Assembly: GCA_022784645.1 (NCBI GenBank)
Contig: JALFZG010000088.1
Coordinates: forward strand, 1 to 41,831
Direction of reading: 5' to 3'
Length of the DNA stretch: 41,831 nt
Source: Bacteroidales bacterium
GTDB taxonomy: Bacteria; Bacteroidota; Bacteroidia; Bacteroidales; Paludibacteraceae
Shown: positions 1 through 6,894 of the stretch, one piece after another
Position numbering within the stretch: position 1 is the stretch's first letter
How the letters are laid out: every line of letters starts with the position of its first letter
Notes under the pieces: generated by a model
Seen by the model: the letters and a program-made list of their open reading frames with translations, nothing else
Database searches by the model: none
What the model was told of the DNA's origin: nothing
Made by a program: the position numbers and the translations under genes

Positions 1-50
1 GGCGATTTTCCTATCATACGAAATTGGATTGTCTGCAAGATTTTCGAGTG

Positions 51-81
51 CAAAGTTACATAAAATTGTGGACATATGCAA
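51..81 (-). promoter_or_regulatory. promoter reading out of the left edge
   Basis: On the minus strand TTG (81-79) is followed after 20 bases by TAACTTTG (58-51), the Bacteroidota housekeeping sigma pattern. It points leftward, so the gene it drives starts outside the window; bases 1-50 would be its leader. Confidence 0.6.
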
Positions 82-156
82 GAAAAATCGCAATTATTTT
101 ATTGATAACCAATTATTTATACTAAATTTCAGTATCGACTATTTAACGAATGGATT

Positions 157-1161
157 TCATAGATTCCTTACTCTCTTCTGTAGCCTTTCCATTGCATCTA
201 TGAGTTGCTCCCAAGTTGGCTTCGCGCCATAGATCATCGCTTCGCGCATGTTCTCGTAGTCGCGTCTCCAGTTCTCCATGATGTCTGCCCTGGGTACCAG
301 CACCATACGTTTGCGTACATCAGGAGTATAGTCCATACCGCTCACCGAAGTGTAAATCTCCCGATGGTGGCGTATCGACTCCCATAGCGCATCATCACGC
401 AAAGCTTCCTCTGCAAACGGATGAACCATCATCTTGTACAAGTCATACAGGTGGCGCGACTTGCGATCTGCCTTCATTCCGTGTCCCTCAACTGAGAACA
501 GCTCATGCAGCAAAAACATCTTCTCCACCATCGTCTTTCCTGCCACAGCCGTAGTCACTGGTGTGGGAGCGAGGTCCTTGATAGGATAGTATTTCGAAGC
601 CAATGAAGAAATTTCAGCCTCTGCCACGGGCTCCATCAGCGAACGTGCACTGACCTCAAGCACGATCATTGGAAGCAGATACTGCAAATCATCGGCATAC
701 AACGATTTATATCGCACATATATTTGCCTTGGCTCCGGATAGGTGTTGTCACCCTCTCCATTCGGCTGAGCCTCTACCGAAAGCCATTCATCTAACCCCA
801 ATTCCGAAAAACGCATGCGAAGCTTTTCTGCCAACACTTCAGCCACATAGAGCGAACTTGCCCTCCTCAGCTTCTTTATCTGCTTCTTAGTGGGATCACC
901 ATCCGGCGCACCGAGAAACATAGGGTCAATTGCCAAGTCAATATCCTCTGAAAAGCGGTCAATTAATCCCCATGCCTTCGAAAGCGAAGTGCCGCCCTTG
1001 AATATCAGTCTGTCGCTTATGTCGAGCGAAAACAGAGCATGAAGCACCTGCGTTACCCACAAGTCCTTCTCCACGCTCTTTGCACTCAGGCCTATCTTTT
1101 CAGCTGCCTGCGACAGTAGCATCCTTCTGACCTGACTGTCAGCTTTCAGAAAGTTCTTCAT
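157..1161 (-). CDS. AbiEii/AbiGii-family nucleotidyltransferase toxin
   Basis: 334 aa. This is the toxin half of an AbiE-like (type IV) toxin-antitoxin or abortive-infection pair. The nucleotidyltransferase signature is clear: KGGTSLSKAW at residues 55-64 (GGTS 56-59), followed by RFSEDIDLAID with the metal-binding acidic pair D73 and D75. Known AbiEii/MenA-type enzymes add nucleotides to tRNA or use NTPs to block translation; which substrate this one uses cannot be told from sequence. The ATG at 1161 lies inside the upstream antitoxin ORF (23-base overlap), so the two are translationally coupled with the antitoxin first, the usual AbiE order. The protein looks full length and keeps its active-site residues. 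The family is confident; the in vivo role is inferred. Confidence 0.9.
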   Translation of the reverse strand: MKNFLKADSQVRRMLLSQAAEKIGLSAKSVEKDLWVTQVLHALFSLDISDRLIFKGGTSLSKAWGLIDRFSEDIDLAIDPMFLGAPDGDPTKKQIKKLRRASSLYVAEVLAEKLRMRFSELGLDEWLSVEAQPNGEGDNTYPEPRQIYVRYKSLYADDLQYLLPMIVLEVSARSLMEPVAEAEISSLASKYYPIKDLAPTPVTTAVAGKTMVEKMFLLHELFSVEGHGMKADRKSRHLYDLYKMMVHPFAEEALRDDALWESIRHHREIYTSVSGMDYTPDVRKRMVLVPRADIMENWRRDYENMREAMIYGAKPTWEQLIDAMERLQKRVRNL

Positions 1162-1759
1162 AGCACTTCTTCACTATTTCCCTGATCCAGTCAGGCATTA
1201 ACGCATAATCGCGCTCTATATCCTCACGCTTCTCGTTTGGCAGCAGTTCCTTGATTCGCCTGCGGTGTTCGTCAGTAACTCCATCTGCTCCATAATCCTT
1301 AAGGGCAAATGTGATGAGCATCGCCAGACGGTTGGTATATGCCAGATTCTTAGGGGCAGTATGCTTGAATTTTATCTCGCTGCCATTCTCCAACTTCAGT
1401 GTCCTCGCACTGCCATCGGTCAGATACAGGTAATTCATCACTACCTGCTGGCTCATCCCAAGCAGGTTCTGCGCATGAAAAGCTGTAGGTGCGATTCTTG
1501 CTCTGTCTCTTTTGGCAATAGCGGCTGCAATGTCATCCACAGAAGGCGGGATGACTCCAAGTCCATAGAGCTTGTCTATTTTCGGGTAACAATATATACC
1601 TCGGGCCACACGTATGATGTCACCTCTCTTTGTCAGCAGTTCCATCGCTTTATGCAGCCTGTCAGCATTTCCAAGTCGTGCGAAACGGTCAGCAAAAAAC
1701 ACCGTTCCCCTTCCGCATTTCTTCAATGATCTTAATATCTGATTCTCAACGCTTTCCAT
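1139..1759 (-). CDS. AbiEi-like antitoxin / transcriptional regulator (DUF6088-like)
   Basis: 206 aa. It sits directly upstream of, and overlaps, the AbiEii-like toxin. The N-terminal 60 residues (FADRFARLGNADRLHKAMEL, then a TKRGDIIRVARGIYCYP stretch) look like the winged-helix domain of AbiEi-type antitoxins, which bind DNA and repress their own operon. The remainder (about 65-206) resembles the DUF6088 body that often accompanies these toxins in Bacteroidota. A promoter at 1848-1817 reads into the gene, and an inverted repeat at 1780-1806 lies between the promoter and the ATG, where an autorepressor would act. Family membership is read from pattern and context, not from an alignment. Confidence 0.8.
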   Translation of the reverse strand: MESVENQILRSLKKCGRGTVFFADRFARLGNADRLHKAMELLTKRGDIIRVARGIYCYPKIDKLYGLGVIPPSVDDIAAAIAKRDRARIAPTAFHAQNLLGMSQQVVMNYLYLTDGSARTLKLENGSEIKFKHTAPKNLAYTNRLAMLITFALKDYGADGVTDEHRRRIKELLPNEKREDIERDYALMPDWIREIVKKCYEELSES

Positions 1760-1779
1760 AAGATAATCAGTTTTATTTT

Positions 1780-1806
1780 TTCACGAACTTATGATATATC
1801 CGTGAA
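1780..1806. promoter_or_regulatory. inverted repeat, candidate AbiEi operator
   Basis: TTCACG (1780-1785) and CGTGAA (1801-1806) form a 6-base inverted repeat with a 15-base spacer in the leader of the antitoxin gene. AbiEi proteins are known to repress their operon by binding inverted repeats, so this is a plausible operator; binding is inferred. Confidence 0.35.
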
Positions 1807-1816
1807 TTTTTCGCTG

Positions 1817-1848
1817 CAAAATTACATCTTTTTTCCGACTCCACCAAA
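1817..1848 (-). promoter_or_regulatory. promoter of the AbiE-like operon
   Basis: Minus-strand TTTG (1848-1845), 20 bases, TAATTTTG (1824-1817). It lies 58 bases upstream of the antitoxin ATG. An imperfect hairpin (ACTGC...GCAGT) lies just upstream around 1862-1880. Confidence 0.65.
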
Positions 1849-1880
1849 CAAATTATTAAAAAACTGCAATTTTTCGCAGT

Positions 1881-2268
1881 GAGGGAGTGGGAAAGATGTC
1901 GTGTGCGCGTTCTTTATTACAGTTCTTACAGACTGCAGATGTCAGATTGCTGAGCTGTGAGCGATGAGCGGTGAGCGGAAATCTTAAACTAAAATCCTAA
2001 CCAAAATGCGCTCGAACTTTCGTGCAAATGAGAGGAGAGGAAGCTAGCTTACTATCCCGAATGCAGCCGAAAGTCAAGAACACTTAATGCCTCGCTTTAT
2101 GAAGCAATTAATAGAAGGATCGCTTCGCTCGAAATCCGAACTAAAATCCTGAGGAAAATCCTAAACTATATTCGTTAGATTCGAGAGATTAGTGGTCGTT
2201 TATTATTTTCTTGAACACGCGCCAAGTGGCTATTGCACGAATTGCACGAATATTTTCCTCACATTCGG
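1881..2268. other. intergenic stretch without a recognisable gene
   Basis: No convincing coding frame. It holds low-complexity motifs: GTGAGC-like repeats near 1950-1980, the phrase AACTAAAATCCT twice (near 1987 and 2140), the palindrome AAGCTAGCTT (2041-2050) and a tandem TTGCACGAA duplication near 2234-2250. Confidence 0.5.
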
Positions 2269-2395
2269 TAAACAGCCCTTTAGGGCTAACTGGAACGCGC
2301 GTAAGCGCATATGGAACAGCCCTTTAGTGCTACTTGGAACGCGCGTAAGCGCTTATGGAACAGCCTCTTTAGGGCTAACGCGCGTAAGCGCTTAT
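2269..2395. repeat. hairpin array A: 44-bp tandem repeat of two alternating hairpins
   Basis: Six short hairpins alternate between two kinds. AGCCC-TTTA-GGGCT or close variants begin at 2274, 2318 and 2362. GCGC-GTAA-GCGC begins at 2297, 2341 and 2380. Four of the modules are introduced by TGGAAC. The pair repeats with a 44-base period (about 2.7 copies), so each module occupies about 22 bp. An ORF runs through it, but its codons simply translate the repeats; I treat it as non-coding. The same module type reappears at 6751-6888. Confidence 0.85.
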
Positions 2396-2830
2396 GCCCC
2401 CCTTGGGCACGTTATACCGAAAAAGTACCGCCTTAAAAGCGAAGGGCGAACGGGCGGGTGCAATCTCCAAATTCGCAAAGCGATTTCGAGATCTCTGCGG
2501 GAAAAAGGCTGCGGGCAGAGTGTGGGCGAGTCGCGTTCATCAGGAAGGTCGGAATGACCTGCAGCTCCGCTGCAGTTGGGCCGACTTCCGATTCCGCGCT
2601 CCCCATTCGAGCGAAGCTCTTTGGGGGCCCCAATATTGTCGGCACTTGGCCTCCGCTCTCCCCAAAAATCAGAGATTTTCGGAGGCCCCGATATTTAGCG
2701 CTCCCCATTCGAGCAGAGAGACGAAGGCATCGATGGGGGCCCCGATGGGAGGGCGAGATTTTTGGGGCAAATGGGAGAGGTAGAAAGAGACCTGCCGCCT
2801 ATGGAGGCGGCAGGTCGGAAGGGGAGGAAC
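2396..2830. repeat. hairpin-rich non-coding region continuing array A
   Basis: A run of unrelated-sequence but similar-style hairpins follows. Examples are TTCGC-AAA-GCGA near 2470, CTGCAGC-TCC-GCTGCAG near 2561-2577, a CCCC/GGGG-closed hairpin within 2599-2631, AAAATC-AGA-GATTTT near 2664-2679, and an 11-bp perfect stem around 2790-2817 whose arms are GACCTGCCGCC and GGCGGCAGGTC. The 33 bases at 2599-2631 are identical to 6623-6655 in array B. No gene is supported here. Confidence 0.75.
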
Positions 2831-2845
2831 TGATGGGGAGGGGGA

Positions 2846-3244
2846 TTAGAGGTCGAAGAAATGGGCGACTTGTTTGGCGAGGGAGCCTTGCAGGAAACGC
2901 ACTTCAGTGATGGGAAGGTAATCAATCTTATCAAACTCGCAAAGACGCATGGCTACGAACTCTTTATCATCCGAAACACAACACTCCAGGAGCATCTTGC
3001 CGTTGCAGTTCTGCTCATAATGACTTTTATGGACGATTTGCTTCTCCAATGATTGGTCGCTCAGCGAAAGTATATGCAGGAGCGGTTCGCAAAGGTTGGG
3101 CCCGTAATATCGATCTACGAATCTCAAGCGGCTTTCGGTAGGCTGATACATCAAGCGGGTGATGAGACCAAAAAAGGTGGCAGAAGAGGTGATGTTATTG
3201 TTGGTGCTGACAATTTCTTTCAGCGTTTGTGGAATAGTTGACAT
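2846..3244 (-). CDS. hypothetical protein
   Basis: 132 aa, family not recognised. I place the start at the ATG at 3244 (MSTIPQTLKEIV) rather than a TTG two codons upstream. It looks cytosolic: no signal peptide or membrane segment, and the composition is mixed. It lies 41 bases downstream of the antiporter on the same strand and may be the last gene of that transcript. Its stop borders hairpin array A. The frame is uninterrupted and no better frame is visible in this interval, which is the main support for it being real. Confidence 0.55.
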   Translation of the reverse strand: MSTIPQTLKEIVSTNNNITSSATFFGLITRLMYQPTESRLRFVDRYYGPNLCEPLLHILSLSDQSLEKQIVHKSHYEQNCNGKMLLECCVSDDKEFVAMRLCEFDKIDYLPITEVRFLQGSLAKQVAHFFDL

Positions 3245-3285
3245 AGTCAAAATATTAGTTGATTAGTGAATAATGGTGGATTCGA

Positions 3286-4260
3286 TTAGATCCCACAAAT
3301 ACGATAATAGAGATAAGCTGCATAGATGAGCAGCAAGATGATGCCACCCCAGCGATGAATCATATGCTGCTTATTGCATACGGCCAGTACCCACATACAA
3401 GTGGCGCTTACAGCCGTAAGCAGGGCGTCAGATATCAAGCCCGAATAAGCAGGCAAAGGTCGGATGATGGCACTGGCTCCGAGTATGAAAAACACATTAA
3501 AGATGTTGCTCCCCACCACATTGCCAATAGCAATATTGCTATTGTGTTTAAAAGCCGCAACAGCAGAAGTGGCCAGTTCGGGTAAGGAGGTCCCCAAGGC
3601 CACGATAGTGAGTCCGATGATGGCTTCTGCCACTCCCAATCGTTGCGCAATAATAGTAGCGCTTTTCACAATCATCATTCCTCCCAGCACCAGACATATC
3701 AGCCCAATGACAATCCACATGATGCTCTTTCTGATAGATACGGAGGGTGGGGTAGAATTGGCTGGTTGCTTGCTAACCGATCGGAGGTTAAAATAAAGGA
3801 AAACAGCAAAAACGAGCAACAGCAGTATGCCATCGAAGCGCGATATACCTTGAAAATCAGAGGGAAATGGTATGCCGAAGAGCACACAACAAAGCACCAT
3901 CAAACCTGCTGCAATATTCAGGGGCAAGTCCAGACGTAAGAGACTTTTCTGAACGATGCAAGGGTATATGAGTGCAGAAATGCCAACAATGACTAAGGTG
4001 TTGATGATGTTGGAGCCGAGGATATTGGTGATAGCCAAATCGGTAGAATGATTGGCTACCGACACGATATTTACCACAAATTCGGGCATAGATGTGCCAA
4101 AAGCAACAATAGTCATACCGATAATTAAGTCGTTGACTTGCAGCTTTTTAGCAAGGTTGGATGCTCCGCATACGAGCCAATCTGCTCCTTTAAGAAGCAG
4201 CACCAGCCCTACGACTAATGTGCATCCTATGATAATAGGATGAGATAAAAAGGATAACAT
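3286..4260 (-). CDS. calcium/sodium antiporter (CaCA family, YrbG-like)
   Basis: 324 aa inner-membrane protein with about ten hydrophobic segments. It shows the two inverted alpha-repeats that define the cation/Ca2+ exchanger superfamily: GMTIVAFGTSMPEFVVN then NILGSNIINT in the first half, and GLTIVALGTSLPELATS then NVVGSNIFNV in the second. The acidic residue in each GTSxPE motif is present, as needed for ion coordination. Length is normal for bacterial YrbG-type exchangers. It exchanges Na+ (possibly K+) for Ca2+; the direction and exact ions are not decided by sequence. It is the second gene of a probable minus-strand transcript starting at the promoter at 4791-4760. Confidence 0.93.
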   Translation of the reverse strand: MLSFLSHPIIIGCTLVVGLVLLLKGADWLVCGASNLAKKLQVNDLIIGMTIVAFGTSMPEFVVNIVSVANHSTDLAITNILGSNIINTLVIVGISALIYPCIVQKSLLRLDLPLNIAAGLMVLCCVLFGIPFPSDFQGISRFDGILLLLVFAVFLYFNLRSVSKQPANSTPPSVSIRKSIMWIVIGLICLVLGGMMIVKSATIIAQRLGVAEAIIGLTIVALGTSLPELATSAVAAFKHNSNIAIGNVVGSNIFNVFFILGASAIIRPLPAYSGLISDALLTAVSATCMWVLAVCNKQHMIHRWGGIILLLIYAAYLYYRICGI

Positions 4261-4312
4261 AATTCGGGAAAATGTGTTGGTTAATACTCAGAAAACAAAT
4301 AGTGATGAGCAA

Positions 4313-4711
4313 CTAACACAACAAACGCTGCAGTGCATAAACAAAGTATGCCTTGCAAGGGTAGGTGGCGAAAGGTGCGGATTCCATCCGAACCTTACCG
4401 CGGAAAAGGATATAAAAAGGTTGGTAATGATGAAGCATCATGCGCAAGAAAGCCGTTCGGCTTCTGTTTTTGCCGAAGGAAGGCCGATTCGCATTGGTAC
4501 TGAAATGTGTAGGAGTAGCCGATTCTACCAAACCGCTCTGCAGGCTGTATAAGTTTTGTCCTACTAGTCCACACGGCAATTGTGTATCGGGCTCAGACAG
4601 ATAGCAATCCGCAGACTCTGCGGGCACAATGTCAGCGGAATGCTGCTGACGATCGCAAACGCCAAAACCGATACTCAGCAGGAAAACGAATATGTAAGCC
4701 AGATGCTTCAT
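4313..4711 (-). CDS. small secreted protein of unknown function
   Basis: 132 aa from the ATG at 4711 (MKHLAYIFVF). The first 18 or so residues form a signal peptide; the cysteine at position 19 is not preceded by a good lipobox, so I do not call a lipoprotein. The mature part has several cysteines and no motif I recognise. A longer frame starts upstream at 4876, but the promoter at 4791-4760 would place that start before transcription begins, which favours 4711. It lies 52 bases ahead of the antiporter gene, suggesting co-transcription. The promoter and signal peptide support it as a gene; function is unknown. Confidence 0.6.
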   Translation of the reverse strand: MKHLAYIFVFLLSIGFGVCDRQQHSADIVPAESADCYLSEPDTQLPCGLVGQNLYSLQSGLVESATPTHFSTNANRPSFGKNRSRTAFLRMMLHHYQPFYILFRGKVRMESAPFATYPCKAYFVYALQRLLC

Positions 4712-4759
4712 AATAGGCATATATGGGTCTATTATAAGTCCCCAAAAAGAAAGCCGCTG

Positions 4760-4791
4760 CAAAGATAATACAATTTTTTTATTAGACCAAA
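4760..4791 (-). promoter_or_regulatory. promoter for 4711-2846 transcript
   Basis: Minus-strand TTTG (4791-4788), 20 bases, TATCTTTG (4767-4760), about 50 bases upstream of the ATG at 4711. It is divergent from the recombinase promoter at 4817-4848, with only 25 bases between them. Confidence 0.65.
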
Positions 4792-4816
4792 TTTTTGATG
4801 AAAAAAGAAGGAGATA

Positions 4817-4848
4817 TTTGCATAAATAAAGATAAATGCTTAATTTTG
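4817..4848 (+). promoter_or_regulatory. promoter of the tyrosine recombinase gene
   Basis: TTTG (4817-4820), 20 bases, TAATTTTG (4841-4848). The start codon is at 4953, leaving a leader of about 100 bases that holds two hairpins. Confidence 0.7.
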
Positions 4849-4860
4849 CAGGCGAATCTG

Positions 4861-4910
4861 TGTGAATAGTACTCACAGGCCCTCAGGCGCTCGCTCCAAG
4901 TCGCTGAGGG
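4861..4910 (+). other. structured leader of the recombinase mRNA
   Basis: Two hairpins lie in the 5' untranslated leader: TGTGA (4861-4865) with TCACA (4873-4877), and CCCTCAG (4880-4886) with CTGAGGG (4904-4910). They could influence expression or be a recombination site; neither role is shown by sequence. Confidence 0.4.
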
Positions 4911-4952
4911 GAATCAGGTATGGAGTAGGTAATTATTTAAAACATTTGCATT

Positions 4953-6404
4953 ATGGACTTTGTTTTTATTAAGTCATCAAAGAAAGGATACGAAGAGTAT
5001 GGAAGCGTAAGAGCTCGAGTAAGACATGAGGGGAAAATATATAAAATCAGCCTCAGAATAATGATTAAAGAATCCGAATGGAAAAAATATCGTTCGCTTC
5101 AGTACACTCCCAATATGATGATGCGAAGCATGGGAATCAGTTATTGCGACTTTGCCTCGATGATGATGCAGATAAAGCACCAGTTTGAAGGTTCGTTTGA
5201 CCCTCAGACCGCCAAATCGATTGTTCACCAGATAGTATACGCCACCATCAGCCACACTACCGTAATGCTATCGATGCATCAAAACGAGAATTATCTGGTG
5301 GATTACCTAGCTCAGTACATCATCGATCATGAGACTGGGGCGCGCACCAAACAGCGCCATTCAAAATTGGTAAGCGAGGGTTATCTGAAGATTCTCAGAG
5401 CGCTACTCTCAACGCTGAAGCGATATGAGGAACAGACTCAAGAGCGCATTCGATTAGATGACGTAACGATGCAGTTTCAGCGAAAGTTTATCAAGTTCAT
5501 GCGCGACAATGGCTTCAAGCCCAACACCATCAATACGCGCATGGGCAGTATCCGCACTGTGATGCAAGTGGCGTATCAGGAGAATAAGACGCAATGCACA
5601 GATTTTCAGAACCCTCAGTTTGTTCCTTGCAAGGAAGAAGTGGATGAAATTATCCTCCGTCCAGAGCAGATAGATGCCATGCAAAACTTGGATTTATCTA
5701 CGAAAGAGGCAGTAGAAGGGCATTTGAAAAAACATCAAGTCAAACGGAAAACGGGTCAACCATATACAGAGGTCAGTAATACTCTGCTGCGGTATCTCAA
5801 CTATTCCAGGGATGTATTCATCGTGGGTTGCCTGACAGGACAACGTTATTCTGACTATAGGCGGATTAATTCGAAGATGATCGTGGTGCTGAATGGTCAG
5901 GAGTTTATTCGTTTGGTACAACAGAAGACCCAGAAAGTGGTATTTATCCCACTGGATAACCGGGTGAAGGCAATATTGGACAAGTATGAAGGCCGTTTAC
6001 CCTACATAAAACTCCACACAATCATCCACCATCTTCGTCTTCTTGGCGAGATGTTAGGATGGCAACAGTTGGCGGTGTTTGATTCATCAAGCGAAACGAA
6101 AAAGCCCTCTCTGCGCTTTTGCGATATGATCTCAACGCATACGGCTCGCCGAAGCTTTGCAACGAACGCCTATGCCGCAGGTGTTGGTTTGGCCTCAATT
6201 ATAGCAGTGACGGGTCACTCCTCCGAACGCACTTGTCGCTCCTACCTAAAGTTGGATGCTCGAGATAAAGCTCTTATGGCTGCAGAGAACTTCAAGGGAT
6301 TTCTGGAGACCGGTCTATCCTCTCTCCAACTCTCAGAACCCCTCTCCGACTCTCGTAGACCCTCTTCGGCTCTCCCCGCATCCCCCTCCGGCTCCCGGAG
6401 CTGA
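4953..6404 (+). CDS. tyrosine-type site-specific recombinase / integrase
   Basis: 483 aa. The C-terminal catalytic domain has the full tyrosine recombinase set: R298 in TGQRYSD, K325 in QQKTQKV, H396 and R399 in HTARR, H422 in VTGHSS, and nucleophile Y431 in RSYLKL. A SAM-like core-binding domain precedes it (about 110-230), and an N-terminal arm-type domain covers about 1-60. This is the layout of Bacteroidota phage/transposon-type integrases, usually about 370-420 aa. The last 29 or so residues (from about 455) are a Ser/Pro-rich tail encoded by hairpin-array sequence, and the TGA (6402-6404) lies in the loop of a GGAGCT-AGCTCC hairpin. No excisionase or conjugation genes are nearby, so its target may be local. 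The hairpin arrays on both sides make local recombination worth testing. Confidence 0.93.
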   Translation: MDFVFIKSSKKGYEEYGSVRARVRHEGKIYKISLRIMIKESEWKKYRSLQYTPNMMMRSMGISYCDFASMMMQIKHQFEGSFDPQTAKSIVHQIVYATISHTTVMLSMHQNENYLVDYLAQYIIDHETGARTKQRHSKLVSEGYLKILRALLSTLKRYEEQTQERIRLDDVTMQFQRKFIKFMRDNGFKPNTINTRMGSIRTVMQVAYQENKTQCTDFQNPQFVPCKEEVDEIILRPEQIDAMQNLDLSTKEAVEGHLKKHQVKRKTGQPYTEVSNTLLRYLNYSRDVFIVGCLTGQRYSDYRRINSKMIVVLNGQEFIRLVQQKTQKVVFIPLDNRVKAILDKYEGRLPYIKLHTIIHHLRLLGEMLGWQQLAVFDSSSETKKPSLRFCDMISTHTARRSFATNAYAAGVGLASIIAVTGHSSERTCRSYLKLDARDKALMAAENFKGFLETGLSSLQLSEPLSDSRRPSSALPASPSGSRS

Positions 6405-6894
6405 AGCTCCTGCAAGGGAGGGAGGAGGGAGATAGACGCCTTAAGAAGGCGGCATTCCAGACGGGGAGGGGACGCGGATAGTATCCGCGGCTAAGTGAAC
6501 GATACGCCCCAAGGAGGGAGGGACGCGGATACTATCCGCTACCAACGAACTTCGCGTTCGGCACTTGGGTCGCAAGGCTGATTGCCGCTCCACTTAATCA
6601 GCGGGCGACCAAGGCCTCCGCTCTCCCCATTCGAGCGAAGCTCTTTGGGGGCCCCGAGATTTTGCGCTCCCCTGAGGTTGAGGACGGAGATACTATCTCC
6701 TACCAATAAACAATACGAAGCCCCTTCGAGCGGAGCTCGATGGGGACTCTTGGAACGCCGCAGGCTTCTAGCCCGCTCTTTAGTGCAAATGGAGCCCTGC
6801 TGAAGCCCTCTGAAACCATCTGGAACGCGCGCAAGCGCTCTTGGAACTGCCCGAAGGGCTTATGGAACGCCGCAGGCTTCTAGCCTGCTCTTTA
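6320..6894. repeat. hairpin array B
   Basis: A dense series of perfect or near-perfect short hairpins: GGAGCT-AGCTCC (6397-6410), CGCCTT-AAGGCG (6437-6451), CGCGGATA-TATCCGCG (6473-6489), GCGGATA-TATCCGC (6525-6539), CGAAC-GTTCG (6546-6560), a long stem closed by TCGC/GCGA (about 6564-6614), CCCC/GGGG-closed hairpins (6625-6650 and 6721-6745), GGAGATA-TATCTCC (6686-6700), then TGGAAC-led modules (from 6751, 6821, 6842 and 6863), among them GCGC-GCAA-GCGC (6827-6838) and GCAGGC-GCCTGC (6872-6888). The array runs from the end of the recombinase gene to the stop codon of the pectate lyase gene. It does not look protein-coding. Confidence 0.85.

Noticed and set aside
2269..2395. CRISPR array
   Set aside because: Repeats are about 22-44 bp, but there are no unique spacers of constant length and no cas genes; the intervening pieces are themselves repeats.
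2192..2934. Several overlapping open frames of 79-150 aa
   Set aside because: They translate the hairpin array; open frames exist in several frames on both strands because the repeats lack stop codons, and none resembles a protein.
4274..4552. 92-aa plus-strand frame
   Set aside because: It overlaps the minus-strand secreted-protein gene, which has a signal peptide and a good promoter; the plus frame has neither.
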